A stretch of DNA of 62,792 nt from Gemmatimonadales bacterium (GCA_009838765.1 VXQX01000096.1:1-62792), one strand, 5' to 3'. Shown: positions 43,731-55,049, numbered from the stretch's first letter. Numbers and translations: made by a program. The notes: generated from the letters alone by a model not told the origin.

Positions 43731-45812
43731 CTAGAAGAGCCGGAACTGGAGGCGCAGCAGGCGGCCGGGCTGCGGCAGTCCGCACTGATCGAACACCGTC
43801 GCGTCCGCGAGGTTGTCCAGCGACAGCGACGTCTGGAGCGTCCGGAAGGGCCCACTGACGGTAAACTCCCGACTCACGACGAGGTCGACCCGGGCCGTCG
43901 GGTCGAGGGCGACATCGGCGTCGAGATCCGGATCGACGCAGTACTGGCGTCCGATCGCCTCCACCGCGGCCCGCGCCCGGAAACCCGCCGGAAGCGGACC
44001 CTCCACGTGCGCTCCCGCTGCGATCTCCGGCTGATACTCCGCACGGAGCCCGCGGCCCTCGAACCGCCGGTCCGTGACGTTCACGTCCTGCCACGTCAGG
44101 TCGCCCCCCACGGAGACACCCCCCCACCGCGCGACGCCGAGCAACTCGATCCCCGCCGCGTCCACGCGACGCCGGTTCTCTCGGCGGAACCTCCCGTCCC
44201 CGAGCCCCGTGCGCACGATCGCGTTCGAGAAACTCTGGACGAAGAGCACGGCCTGCGCCTCGACCTCCGCCCCGAACGCCTCCACCGTCCCGGTGACGCC
44301 GCCCTCCGCCGCGCGCAGGATCTCCGGCGCGAGTTCGGGGTTGGGGACGAAGCGGCCGAGCGCGCCGGAATAGAGTTCCCGCAACGACGGAAAACGGACG
44401 CGGCGGCTCGCCCCCAGGTGGAAGCGAACCCGCGGCCCGATCTGCGCGGACCCCCCGATGCGCGCGCCCCAGTCGTCGATCGTCGCGCGCGCTTCCCGAC
44501 CTCCGGTCTCCGGCGTGCTGCCCTGATCCCAACTCGCCCCCAGGCTGACGCGGGCGCCCGACCAGAACCCCGCACCGGGACCCGCCAGCGGCAACTCGAC
44601 CTCGCCGCCGAAGCTGAACAGGCGCTGGCGAAAAGTGGACTCTCCGCCGGGCGCGAGACGCTCCACGTGGCGGGTCTCGGCCACCGTAAGCGCCGTCCGC
44701 ACGACCCCTTCGCCGAGTTCATGGTCGGACAGGCCGCGGAAGGTGAGCGTGCGGTCGTCCGCGAACTCCTGCCCCGTAACTTTCTCGTAGGACAGCGTCT
44801 CGAACTCGTCGATCTGCGCGTCGCCCGCGTCGACCCCGATGCTGACCTCGAAGTCTCCCGTACCGAAGGGCGTGCGACCCCACCCGGTTCCGGCCGAGAC
44901 CGTGCCCACGGCCCGCTTCGTCTCCGGCATCCGCCAGCGTCGCGGGCTCATCACGTGGAGCTCCGGCGGGACCCCCCTCTCGGCGCGATACCCGAAGGCG
45001 GACATGGAGACCCAGGCGCCGCCTTCGGATTCGGCCCGGCCGGTGAAGAAGGCGCTCACATGGTCGAGATCGCTGTTCAGACGGCGGTTCCGGTCGGTCG
45101 CGGCCGGCTGTTCCACGCCGCCGGGAAGGGGTACGCCATCGCGCGTCCGATAAGCGCCCCCCGCCTGCACGGACACGCCGCCGTCCCCCGAACTCCACGT
45201 GCGTCCGAGTCGCACGCCGCCGAAGGCCGCGCCGGTCGCGTCCATGCCGCCCTGCAGCCCGTTGAGCCGCCGGTCCGCGTCCACGCTCCCGTGTCCGATT
45301 TCGATCGAGACTACGCCGCCGAGAACGTTGGGACCGTGGAGGACCGAGGAGCTGCCCCGGAAGAGCTGGATCTCACGCGCCGCGTCGACCGGAATGAGCG
45401 AAAGGTCCGTTCGCGCGTCCCAGCCCAGGGTCAGCGGCACCCCGTCGACGAGCACCGCGAGCTGGCGCGACTCGGTCCCTCTCAGCGTCGGCTGGGCCTC
45501 GCCGCGCGAGTTCTCCCGCACCTGCAGGAACGGAATCTCGCGCAGCGCCTCGGCGAGGAGCGGGACGGCAGCCACGCGCGGCGTCTGAAGGCTGAGGCGC
45601 ACCGCGCTCGCGCCCGAGGCGCTGGCCACCGGCCGCAGCGCCTCGATGCGAAGCTCGCGAAGCCGGAACGACACCGTATCCCGGGATACCGTGTCCGGCA
45701 CCTGCGCGGCGACGCCGTCAGCCGCCGGAAGACATGCCAATGCGGCGAGTAGCCGCCACGCGCCACGCCGCGCGAACCGCCGCTCGAACTTCCCTTCCAA
45801 CCTCCGTGTCAT
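43731..45812 (-). CDS. TonB-dependent outer-membrane receptor
   Basis: 693 aa; the ATG overlaps the lnt stop (ATGA). A signal peptide ends GVAAQVPD. The plug domain contains LLAEALREIPFLQVREN, PTLRGTESRQLAVLVDGVPL and EIQLFRGSSSVLHGPNVLGG, followed by a 22-strand-type barrel ending LLRLQFRLF. It imports a siderophore, cobalamin or other ligand with TonB energy; the ligand is unknown. Its position between lnt and menF, near hemL, is unusual. Confidence 0.9.
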   Translation of the reverse strand: MTRRLEGKFERRFARRGAWRLLAALACLPAADGVAAQVPDTVSRDTVSFRLRELRIEALRPVASASGASAVRLSLQTPRVAAVPLLAEALREIPFLQVRENSRGEAQPTLRGTESRQLAVLVDGVPLTLGWDARTDLSLIPVDAAREIQLFRGSSSVLHGPNVLGGVVSIEIGHGSVDADRRLNGLQGGMDATGAAFGGVRLGRTWSSGDGGVSVQAGGAYRTRDGVPLPGGVEQPAATDRNRRLNSDLDHVSAFFTGRAESEGGAWVSMSAFGYRAERGVPPELHVMSPRRWRMPETKRAVGTVSAGTGWGRTPFGTGDFEVSIGVDAGDAQIDEFETLSYEKVTGQEFADDRTLTFRGLSDHELGEGVVRTALTVAETRHVERLAPGGESTFRQRLFSFGGEVELPLAGPGAGFWSGARVSLGASWDQGSTPETGGREARATIDDWGARIGGSAQIGPRVRFHLGASRRVRFPSLRELYSGALGRFVPNPELAPEILRAAEGGVTGTVEAFGAEVEAQAVLFVQSFSNAIVRTGLGDGRFRRENRRRVDAAGIELLGVARWGGVSVGGDLTWQDVNVTDRRFEGRGLRAEYQPEIAAGAHVEGPLPAGFRARAAVEAIGRQYCVDPDLDADVALDPTARVDLVVSREFTVSGPFRTLQTSLSLDNLADATVFDQCGLPQPGRLLRLQFRLF

Positions 45813-47476
45813 GCGCTCCCGCTCGTCCGCTCCACCGTCTCTCCCGAAGCATCGCGCGGCGCACGGCCGCGTCCGGTGCGATCCTTCAGGAAAGACGCGC
45901 CAAGGGCAAGAAGCGCTGCCACCGCGGCCAGCGTTCCCACGACATCGCCGAAACGCACGTACACGGTCAACCCATCCGTCGTCGACACATCCGCGACGAA
46001 GGACGCGGGCTCGAAGAGGTCGGTGCGGTGCGACACGCGCCCCAACGGATCCACGATCTTGGAGATCCCCGTGTTTCCGGAGCGCGCCGCTCCCATCCGC
46101 GTCTCGATGGAACGCATGACGAGGTGGGCGGGGTGCTGCCACAGGGCGCTCGAACGGCTCCACCACGCGTCGCGGCCGAACCAGGAGTCGTTCGTGATGT
46201 TGACGAGGAAGTCCGCGCCGTTTCGGCGGTAGTGCCGCGCCAGGGGGGAGAAGATCGACTCGTAGCAGATCATCGTCCCGTACGTCGCGCTCCCATCCTC
46301 CGTGGCGATCCCGATCGGGGCCTGCCACTCGCCGACGCCGAAGTTCCCCCCCGCGTAGGGGATGGCCTGGAACCATTCGGGGGGCATGAACGGCACCCGC
46401 TCCACGAACGGCACGAGAAAGCGCTTGTCGTAGCGGTTGACGACGCCCTCTCCGGGGCGCAGGTGGAAGGCGGAGTTGAACGACTGGTACTCCGCGTCGC
46501 CGAGGTCGTCCGCCCCGCGCCCTCCGACCGCCACCTCGGCGTCGAGCGCCTCGGCGATCCCCTCGGCCCAGGCGCGCGCCTCCCGCCACCCGGCATAGGG
46601 ATAGGAGGGAAGCGGATCGAAGATGCGGGCCCCGAGCATCGTTTCGGGGAAGATCACGAGGTCCATGCGCTCCCGACCCGGCCAGGTGGAGATGAGCGTC
46701 GCCGTCGACCGGAAGGCGCTGTCGGTCGACGCGGCGCCATCCGTGTTGCGCAGGTGCTGCGGGACGCTGGGCTGGACGACCCCGACCCGGGCCGCGGGAC
46801 GCACGGCCAGCGTCTGCCAGCGCGCCGCCGAATAGGCGATGGGAACGGCGAGCACGAGCAGGAACCCGACCGCCGGCCGCCGCAACGCCCGCCACCCCGC
46901 GGTCCGGTACGCGAGGAAACCCGACGCGACCAGGGCGTTCGCGAGCGCGAGCCAGAAGGAAAGCCCGCGCGAACCCACGAGATCGGCCGCGCCCACGAGG
47001 ATGGGATAGGCCGAGAGCGTGTCGCCGAGCTGCATCCAGGGGAAGGAGACGTCGAGGAGGTGGGCCCGCAGCACCTCTCCGGCGGTCCAGAAAACCGGGA
47101 AGACGAGATGGAGCGGCCACCCGAGGCGGGCCCGCGCCAGGTGGATCCCCCCCGCAACCCACGACATGAAGGTCGCGAGGATGAGGATCGGGGCGAGGAA
47201 GGCGAAGAACGCCCACCACGTGTAGAAGACGAGCGCCACGAGGAGCCAGTACAGGACGAGCGTGTAGTAGACGAGCCCGAAGATAAATCCCCCCTTGCGG
47301 GCCTGCCTTCGGCCCTCCGCCGTCGTCGGGAGTCCCTCGAGCCAGATGATGAAGGGGACGAGCGCCACGAAGGACGTCACGAGGAGATGGAACGGCGGGT
47401 GCGCGAGCCCCATCAACACCCCGCCGAGGAGGAGGGGCGCGGCCCGCTCGGGGACGATCCGCGTCCGCCAGTTCAA
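45809..47476 (-). CDS. lnt: Apolipoprotein N-acyltransferase
   Basis: 555 aa from a TTG at 47476 with AGGAGGGTG just before it, overlapping the hemL stop (TTGA). N-terminal membrane helices (LGGVLMGLAHPPFHLL, SFVALVPFIIWLEG) precede the nitrilase domain. Catalytic residues are seen in IFPETM (Glu), YDKRFLVPFVERVPF (Lys) and MICYESIF (Cys). NGADFLVNITNDSWFG is conserved. It adds the third acyl chain to lipoproteins; many lipoproteins in this window would be substrates. Confidence 0.95.
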   Translation of the reverse strand: MNWRTRIVPERAAPLLLGGVLMGLAHPPFHLLVTSFVALVPFIIWLEGLPTTAEGRRQARKGGFIFGLVYYTLVLYWLLVALVFYTWWAFFAFLAPILILATFMSWVAGGIHLARARLGWPLHLVFPVFWTAGEVLRAHLLDVSFPWMQLGDTLSAYPILVGAADLVGSRGLSFWLALANALVASGFLAYRTAGWRALRRPAVGFLLVLAVPIAYSAARWQTLAVRPAARVGVVQPSVPQHLRNTDGAASTDSAFRSTATLISTWPGRERMDLVIFPETMLGARIFDPLPSYPYAGWREARAWAEGIAEALDAEVAVGGRGADDLGDAEYQSFNSAFHLRPGEGVVNRYDKRFLVPFVERVPFMPPEWFQAIPYAGGNFGVGEWQAPIGIATEDGSATYGTMICYESIFSPLARHYRRNGADFLVNITNDSWFGRDAWWSRSSALWQHPAHLVMRSIETRMGAARSGNTGISKIVDPLGRVSHRTDLFEPASFVADVSTTDGLTVYVRFGDVVGTLAAVAALLALGASFLKDRTGRGRAPRDASGETVERTSGSA

Positions 47477-48810
47477 CCCGCACCCTCCTGCGCCGCATCC
47501 GGTTCCGCATCCAGCGCCGCGTCCAGCGCGTCGCCCACCACTTCGAGCGTTTCGGCCAAATCCCCGTCGGTGTGCGCGGCGGAGAGGAAGCCCGCCTCGA
47601 AGGCGGAGGGGGCGAAGAAGACGCTGCGCTCGAAGCACGCCCGGTAGTAGCGGGCGAAGAAGTCCGTGTCCGCGCGCCGCGCGTCATCGAAGTCGAACAC
47701 GGGGCCGTCGGCGAAGAAGACGCCCCACATCGAGCCCAGCGCGGTCCCGCAGGCCGGGATGCCGCGGGCGCTCGCAGCGGTCAGAATGCCGTCCACGAGC
47801 ACCGCCGCGCGCCGCTCCAGACCGGCGAACGGGTCCGTCCGCTCGAGTTCGTCGAGCTGGGCGATACCGGCGGCCATGCCGAGCGGGTTCCCGGACAGCG
47901 TCCCGGCCTGATACACGTCCCCTTCCGGGGCCATCCGCCGCATCAGATCGCGGGGGCCCGCGTAGGCTGCGACCGGCAGCCCCGCGCCGAGGACTTTTCC
48001 GAGCGCGACGAGGTCGGCAGCGACACCGTAGCGCTCCTGGGCGCCACCCCGCGCGACCCGGAACCCGGTCATGACTTCGTCGAAGATGAGGAGCGCCCCG
48101 GCCCGGTCGCAGCAGTCGCGGAGGCCCTTCAGAAAGCCCTCGCGGGGCGGGATGAGGCCTGCGTTGCCCGCCACCGGCTCGACGATGATGGCCGCGAGCC
48201 TGGGGCCGTGTTCCGCAAACACCGCGGCCACCGCCTCGAGGTCGTTGTAGGGCACGGTCAGCGTCAGGCCGGAGGTCGCTTCCGGCACGCCCGGCGAATC
48301 CGGGAGAGACAACGTGGCGACGCCCGATCCGGCCACGACGAGGAAGGCGTCCGCGTGGCCGTGATAGCAGCCCGCGAACTTCAGGATCAGATCGCGGCCC
48401 GTCGCGGCCCGGGCGAGCCGCACGGCGGACATCGTGGCTTCGGTGCCGCTGTTTACGAAGCGTACCATCTCGACGCCGGGCACCCAGGCGGCGACGCGCT
48501 CGGCGAGTTCGACCTCGCGCGCCTGGCAGGCCCCGAAGCTCATCCCTTCGCGGGCCGCGCGCGTCACTGCCTCGACGACGGGCGGGGCGGCGTGCCCGAG
48601 GATGAGCGGCCCCCAGGAGAGGACGTAGTCGAGATAGCCGCGACCGGCCTCGTCGAAGATCCGTGCGCCCTCGCCGCGGGCGGCGAACAGCGGATCCAAA
48701 CCGACGGCGCCGAAGGCCCGCACCGGCGAACTCACGCCACCCGGCATCACGTCGCGCGCGCGCCGAATCCAGTCGGAGGCGGCGGACGGACGGAGAGGAC
48801 CGCGGCTCAC
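47473..48810 (-). CDS. hemL: Glutamate-1-semialdehyde 2,1-aminomutase
   Basis: 445 aa from a GTG at 48810 overlapping the rimO stop. PLP motifs include RFVNSGTEATMSAVRLARA, KFAGCYHGHADAFLV, LLIFDEVMTGFRVA and the Schiff-base Lys in VALGKVLGAGLPVAAYAG. AGTLSGNPLGMAAG is also typical. It makes 5-aminolevulinate for haem, which the c-type cytochrome in this window needs. It is flanked by overlaps on both sides. Confidence 0.96.
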   Translation of the reverse strand: MSRGPLRPSAASDWIRRARDVMPGGVSSPVRAFGAVGLDPLFAARGEGARIFDEAGRGYLDYVLSWGPLILGHAAPPVVEAVTRAAREGMSFGACQAREVELAERVAAWVPGVEMVRFVNSGTEATMSAVRLARAATGRDLILKFAGCYHGHADAFLVVAGSGVATLSLPDSPGVPEATSGLTLTVPYNDLEAVAAVFAEHGPRLAAIIVEPVAGNAGLIPPREGFLKGLRDCCDRAGALLIFDEVMTGFRVARGGAQERYGVAADLVALGKVLGAGLPVAAYAGPRDLMRRMAPEGDVYQAGTLSGNPLGMAAGIAQLDELERTDPFAGLERRAAVLVDGILTAASARGIPACGTALGSMWGVFFADGPVFDFDDARRADTDFFARYYRACFERSVFFAPSAFEAGFLSAAHTDGDLAETLEVVGDALDAALDAEPDAAQEGAG

Positions 48811-50258
48811 CGGCCCCAGGCGCTGTCGAGCCCCAGGACGGGGAGCCCTCGCCCCGGCGGGAGGGCCGGGGATGGCGCCGCCCCACGCCGCCCGGACGCC
48901 CGGCGCACGACATCCCGGACGCGCCCCGCGAGGTCGAAGTCGGCGGCGCGATCGATCTCGACCCGCACCAGCGAGCCGGGCACGAGGCCGCTCCCGCCCA
49001 CGAGCACGGTCACGCCATCCACGTCGTCCGCCTGGCTCTCGACCCGGCCGAGGTGCGCCGCGGCGGGAGGGTCCTCGTAGAGGAGTTCGAGCGTCGGGTC
49101 GTCCGGGGCCGCGGGCGCATCCACGACGGCGACGCGTTCCCGGCCCACCTCCCCGGAGAGCCGCTCGCGGCTCACGGCCCGCTGGACCTCGAGCACCTCC
49201 TCGAGGCGGTCCCGCGCCAGGTCCGCGGGGACGAAGCTCTCCTCCATCGCGGCCGCGCGCGTCCCCTCCTGCGGCGAGAATGCGAACGCTCCGAGCCGGT
49301 CGAACGGTACCTCATCGAGGAAATCCACGAGTTCGCGGAACTCCGTGTCCGTCTCGCCCGGGAACCCCACGAGCACCGTCGTTCTAAGCGTCAGTTCGGG
49401 GATCGTCTCCCTCAGCCAGGCGACCTTCGACCGCAGCGTCGCGGCCCGCTCCGGCCGGCGCATGCGGTGGAGCACCGTGTCGCTCGCGTGCTGGATCGGC
49501 ATGTCGATGTACGAGAGGAGCCGCGCCTCCGACGCCATCAGTTCGATGAGCGGTTCGCGCAGGCCCGCGGAGTAGATATACAGGAGGCGGAACCACGGGA
49601 TCGACGTCTCGCGCAGCAGCGCCTCCACGAGCGTCGCGATGTCCGTCCCGTCCCGCCGCTCCCGACCCCAATGCGCAAGGTCCTGCGCTACAAGATTCAC
49701 TTCCACGGCGCCCTGCGCTTCGAGGCGCTGCGCCTCGGCGACGAGACGCTCCAGGTCGAAGGAACGGTGCTTCCCCCGCCAGAGAGGGATCGCGCAGAAG
49801 GCGCACCCGTGATCGCATCCCTCGCTCACCTTGAGGTAGCGGACGTGGCGCGCCCCGACGGGGATCCGTTCCCCCGGGTGCACGCCCCCGGCGGGCGCCG
49901 CGCCCGGAAGAAGTCCGCGCTCGCGCAACTCCGGCACGAGGCGGTCGAGGTCCCGCAGCCCGAGCAGGAGGTCGACCTCCGGCAGCGACTCCGCCATCTC
50001 TTCCCGGTAGCGCTCCACCATGCACCCGACCGCCACGACGCCGCGGCACGTCCCTTCGCGCTTCAGCCGCTCCGCCTCGAGGATCGTCTCGATCGACTCT
50101 TCCTTCGCGGCGTCGATGAACGCGCACGTGTTGACGAGGATGACCTCCGCTTCATCCACGTCGGTGGGCTCGGCCCCGTGGCCGACGAGTTCGGCGAGCA
50201 TGCGCTCGGAGTCGACGGTGTTCTTGTCGCAACCGAGGCTGATGAGTCCTAGTCGCAT
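48807..50258 (-). CDS. rimO: Ribosomal protein S12 methylthiotransferase
   Basis: 483 aa. The N-terminal MTTase domain has Cys in SLGCDKNTVDSERM, NTCAFIDAAKEESI and AVGCMVERY. The radical-SAM motif is CDHGCAFCAIP, and a TRAM domain closes the protein with an extra Pro/Arg tail. It thiomethylates an Asp of S12. The start lies inside the 3' end of the lolA-like gene (10-nt overlap). Confidence 0.96.
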   Translation of the reverse strand: MRLGLISLGCDKNTVDSERMLAELVGHGAEPTDVDEAEVILVNTCAFIDAAKEESIETILEAERLKREGTCRGVVAVGCMVERYREEMAESLPEVDLLLGLRDLDRLVPELRERGLLPGAAPAGGVHPGERIPVGARHVRYLKVSEGCDHGCAFCAIPLWRGKHRSFDLERLVAEAQRLEAQGAVEVNLVAQDLAHWGRERRDGTDIATLVEALLRETSIPWFRLLYIYSAGLREPLIELMASEARLLSYIDMPIQHASDTVLHRMRRPERAATLRSKVAWLRETIPELTLRTTVLVGFPGETDTEFRELVDFLDEVPFDRLGAFAFSPQEGTRAAAMEESFVPADLARDRLEEVLEVQRAVSRERLSGEVGRERVAVVDAPAAPDDPTLELLYEDPPAAAHLGRVESQADDVDGVTVLVGGSGLVPGSLVRVEIDRAADFDLAGRVRDVVRRASGRRGAAPSPALPPGRGLPVLGLDSAWGR

Positions 50259-51226
50259 CGCACGTCGTCGGGAAAGACCGGCACCCCCTCCGGGGGCGCG
50301 TACTCGAAGAGGGCCGGGTCGATCCGGGCCTCGGGCTCGAGCGGAGTCAGGGTCACCGTGCGGAGGGTCCGGTTCTCCTCGCGGATGCGGAAGCGGCGCA
50401 CGTGGCTGTCGGAAACGCCGATCCAGAGGCGGACCTCCACGTATCTCGCCGGGAGTTCCCTGGGCGTGAGCAACACGATGCGCGTCTTCACGCCGCCGAC
50501 CTCTCCGATACCTTCATCGACCGCGTCGTAGCTCGTCCGCGCCTGCGAGAGCAGTCGTCCGAGGATGTCGACCGAGCCGATCTCCGCGCCCTCCTCGAGA
50601 CGCGAGACCACGACCTGGTCGTGGAGCGAGGGCTCGTAGAGCCACAGGCAGGCACCGTCCGCCACGTAGATGTCGCCGGGCGGTTCATCGAAGTCCATGC
50701 GGAACCGGTTCCGTCCCGCCTGATACCAGGTTCCGCGGCCCTCGCGGGTGCGGCCGAGGAGCGGATTCTCGATGCGCTGGGCGAAGGCCGCCTTGAGACG
50801 GTCGAGCTTGGCATGGGCCGAGTGCGCAAGGGCAAGGAGCGAGTCCACATCCACGCGCTCGGGTTCGCCGTCCGCGCGCCCGGGCGCTTCGCCCACCGGC
50901 CGGGATCCGTCCGGGTCCGAGGCCTCCGGGGCCGGGGCGGGAGGCGGATCTTGACCAGGCACCGTGCCCGCCGCGTGGTCGGCCTCTTCGATGCGCGGCT
51001 CGCCCTGCCCCGCGGGAGTATCCTCCGTGGCGGCCGAATCTCCGGCGGCCGTGGCTCGTGGCGGAGCGTCGCGCGGACCGAACTCGGCTTCGAGTCGCGC
51101 TCGTGCCTCGGCGACCTCCGCGGAATCCGCGGCGAAGCACGCCGGCATGACGGCGCACGCGACGGCTCCGGCCGCGAGAATGCCGATGCCCCCCGAACGA
51201 GGCGGCCGCGGGCGGACGGGCCTCAC
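50249..51226 (-). CDS. lolA: LolA-like outer-membrane lipoprotein carrier protein
   Basis: 325 aa from a GTG at 51226 overlapping the ftsK stop. A signal sequence ends near CAVMPACFAADS. A Pro/Ala/Glu-rich, probably disordered linker of about 100 residues follows, longer than in typical LolA (about 200 aa total). The LolA domain starts at LAHSAHAKLDRLKAAFAQ and contains GTWYQAGRNRFRMDFDEP and CLWLYEPSLHDQVVV. It carries lipoproteins across the periplasm. Neighbouring lnt supports the assignment. Confidence 0.82.
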   Translation of the reverse strand: MRPVRPRPPRSGGIGILAAGAVACAVMPACFAADSAEVAEARARLEAEFGPRDAPPRATAAGDSAATEDTPAGQGEPRIEEADHAAGTVPGQDPPPAPAPEASDPDGSRPVGEAPGRADGEPERVDVDSLLALAHSAHAKLDRLKAAFAQRIENPLLGRTREGRGTWYQAGRNRFRMDFDEPPGDIYVADGACLWLYEPSLHDQVVVSRLEEGAEIGSVDILGRLLSQARTSYDAVDEGIGEVGGVKTRIVLLTPRELPARYVEVRLWIGVSDSHVRRFRIREENRTLRTVTLTPLEPEARIDPALFEYAPPEGVPVFPDDVRCD

Positions 51227-53520
51227 GGTTCGTCGCCGTCTCCGCCGTCCAGATCGGCAAGCGTCGCGAGCACCTCCCGCGGCTTGGATCCGTCCGCGGG
51301 TCCCACAATCCCGGCCGCGTGCAACTGGTCGACGATCCGCGCCGCGCGTCCGTATCCGATCTTGAGCCGACGCTGGAGCAGGCTGGTCGACCCCGCGGCG
51401 TGCGAGATCACGATCTCGGCGGCCTGCCGGAACAGCGGGTCGCGATCCTCGGCACCTTCCTCCGAGACCCGCGACCCTCCCTCCTCCTCCTCCAGTTCCT
51501 TCAGCAGGTCGAGGATATCGCGCTCCGAAGCGGCTTCCTCCTCGGCCTTGTCGGTCATCTCGGCCTCGGCACGCGCCTCCGCCTGCTCCCGATACCAGTC
51601 GAGGAGGCGTTCCGTCTCCTCTGATGAGATATAGGCGCCCTGAATGCGGACGGGGTCGGACTCTCCGGGCGGAAGGAACAGCATGTCCCCGTTCCCGAGC
51701 AGGCTCTCGGCGCCGTTCTGATCGAGGATCGTGCGGCTGTCGATCTTCGACGCGACCCGGAATGCGATTCGGCTCGGGATGTTCGCCTTGATGAGGCCGG
51801 TGAGGACGTTGACCGAGGGGCGCTGCGTGGCGAGCACGAGGTGGATCCCCACGGCCCGGGCCTTCTGGGCCAGCATGGCGAGCGGCGTCTCCACCTCGGA
51901 CTGGACCGTCATCATGAGGTCCGCCAGTTCGTCGATGACGAGGACGATGTAGGGCAGCGGACCCTCGTCGTAGAGCGCCGGCTCGTCCATCACGCCGCGC
52001 TTCGGGAGGAAGACCTCGCGCCCGCGCGCGATCCGGCCGTTGAACTCCGCGACGTTGCGGCATCCGTTCGCGGAGAGCAGGCCGAAACGGCGCTTCATCT
52101 CGTAGACGGCCCACTTGAGGACGGACGCGGCCTCTTCGTTGTCCGTGATGACGGGGTGGCGGAGGTGCGGCAGATCCTGGTAGACGGACAACTCCACCAT
52201 CTTCGGATCCACCATCAGGAGGCGGAGTTCGGCCGGCGTGTACCGGCACACGAGGCTCGTGATGAGGGCGTTGATGCACACCGACTTGCCGGACCCCGTC
52301 TGGCCCGCGATGAGGAGGTGCGGCATTCGGGTCAGGTCCGCGCACGTCGGCTTGCCGGAGAGGTCGCGTCCGAGCGCGAGCGGGAGCGTGTGGCGTCCGC
52401 GCCGATACGATGGGCTCTCGAGGATCTCGCGCACGAGCACCATCTCCGAAGCCGGGTTGGGCACCTCGACGCCGACGGCACCCTTACCGGGAATCGGCGC
52501 CACGATCCGGACGGACGGCGCCTTGAGGGCGAGCGCGATGTCGTCGGCGCGGGCCGAGATCTGTCCCACCTTCACGCCCGGCGCCGGGACGACCTCGAAC
52601 TGCGTAACGACGGGGCCGGTGGTCCAGCCGCCGATCTCACCGGCCACGCGGAAGGTGGCGAGCTTCTCGATGAGGATCTCGCCGAGGCGGTCGAGGTCGC
52701 GCACGCCGAGGCCGCTGCCCTGCCCCACGGGCGCGTCGAACAGTTGAAGGGGCGGAACCGCCGAGGAACCCGGATCGCCGGCCTCCTCGAGTTCCGGGAC
52801 GGACGGTGCCTCCTCCTCCGGCGCCGGGACCGGCTCGGGCGGCCCGCTCGCCCGTTTCGCGGGCGTCCGCTTCTTCGGGGCGCGACCCCGTCCGGCCACC
52901 GCCTTCGCCTTCGCTTCGCCCGGCGGATCGGGCTCTGCGGCAGCCCGCGGGCGACGGGAGGCGCGCACGGCGCCGACGAAGGAGCGGCCGATGCCGAGGG
53001 CGCCGCCGCCGGCGGCCGCGAATCCGCGAGCGAGCGAGCGCCCCCCCGCCGTCGCGGCGCGGGTCAGCGACCACCTCATGGTGACGAACAGCGTGAGCAG
53101 GAGGACGCCCGCGGCGAGGAGCACGCCGCCCAGGTGGCCGAACACCCGCGCAAGGGCGGCCCCGGCGGTCGCGCCCAGCCAGCCGATGTCGCCCCCGCCC
53201 GCCGCTCCCGGCCCCGCGATGAGCCAGTACAGCGACGGGAGGACCGTCAGTAGCACCACTGCGAGGATGGACCAGCGGAGGGCCCGGGTCGGTTTGCCCC
53301 AGCCGAGGAAATGCAGGCCCCACATGAACGCCGGAATCGCGAGGACCGGCGAAAGCACGCCGACAGCCCGCCGGAGGTTGCCGTGAAGCAGTTCCCCGGC
53401 CGGCCCGATCCAGTTGGACCCGCCGGCGAATGCGGGAGAGAGCAGCGCGAACGCCACCAGGAGGCCAAGCACGATCAGCGCGACGCCCAGCACCTCGCGC
53501 CGTTGCCGTTCATCCACCAT
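51223..53520 (-). CDS. ftsK: DNA translocase FtsK/SpoIIIE
   Basis: 765 aa from the ATG at 53520, with GGGGAGGA at good spacing; GTG at 53523 is an alternative. Four N-terminal membrane helices are followed by a basic Pro/Ala linker. The motor has LLIAGQTGSGKSVCINALI (Walker A) and YIVLVIDELADLMMT (Walker B). A C-terminal gamma winged helix (LLQRRLKIGYGRAARIVDQL) reads KOPS-type DNA. It pumps chromosomes at the division septum. It opens the long chain that runs to the class V aminotransferase. Confidence 0.96.
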   Translation of the reverse strand: MVDERQRREVLGVALIVLGLLVAFALLSPAFAGGSNWIGPAGELLHGNLRRAVGVLSPVLAIPAFMWGLHFLGWGKPTRALRWSILAVVLLTVLPSLYWLIAGPGAAGGGDIGWLGATAGAALARVFGHLGGVLLAAGVLLLTLFVTMRWSLTRAATAGGRSLARGFAAAGGGALGIGRSFVGAVRASRRPRAAAEPDPPGEAKAKAVAGRGRAPKKRTPAKRASGPPEPVPAPEEEAPSVPELEEAGDPGSSAVPPLQLFDAPVGQGSGLGVRDLDRLGEILIEKLATFRVAGEIGGWTTGPVVTQFEVVPAPGVKVGQISARADDIALALKAPSVRIVAPIPGKGAVGVEVPNPASEMVLVREILESPSYRRGRHTLPLALGRDLSGKPTCADLTRMPHLLIAGQTGSGKSVCINALITSLVCRYTPAELRLLMVDPKMVELSVYQDLPHLRHPVITDNEEAASVLKWAVYEMKRRFGLLSANGCRNVAEFNGRIARGREVFLPKRGVMDEPALYDEGPLPYIVLVIDELADLMMTVQSEVETPLAMLAQKARAVGIHLVLATQRPSVNVLTGLIKANIPSRIAFRVASKIDSRTILDQNGAESLLGNGDMLFLPPGESDPVRIQGAYISSEETERLLDWYREQAEARAEAEMTDKAEEEAASERDILDLLKELEEEEGGSRVSEEGAEDRDPLFRQAAEIVISHAAGSTSLLQRRLKIGYGRAARIVDQLHAAGIVGPADGSKPREVLATLADLDGGDGDEP

Positions 53521-53689
53521 CACGCATCCTCCCCGCCCCGACAGCCGCCGAGGCCGCCGTCCCGACGGACCGGCGCGACCTCGAGATCATCCGGCCCTGC
53601 GCAAACCGCCAGATCCGCGCTCCGGCCACCCTGCAAGATGGCCCACGCACCACGCGTCGTCCATGCTCGCGCGCGCGGGCGATCGCCGC

Positions 53690-55033
<1,344 letters not shown>

Positions 55034-55049
55034 GCGTCCGGCCGCAGCT

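Noticed and set aside
42525-45752. Very long open frame (over 1000 codons) on the plus strand
   Set aside because: It is antisense to menF and the TonB receptor, Arg/Pro/Ala-rich and without domains: a high-GC shadow.
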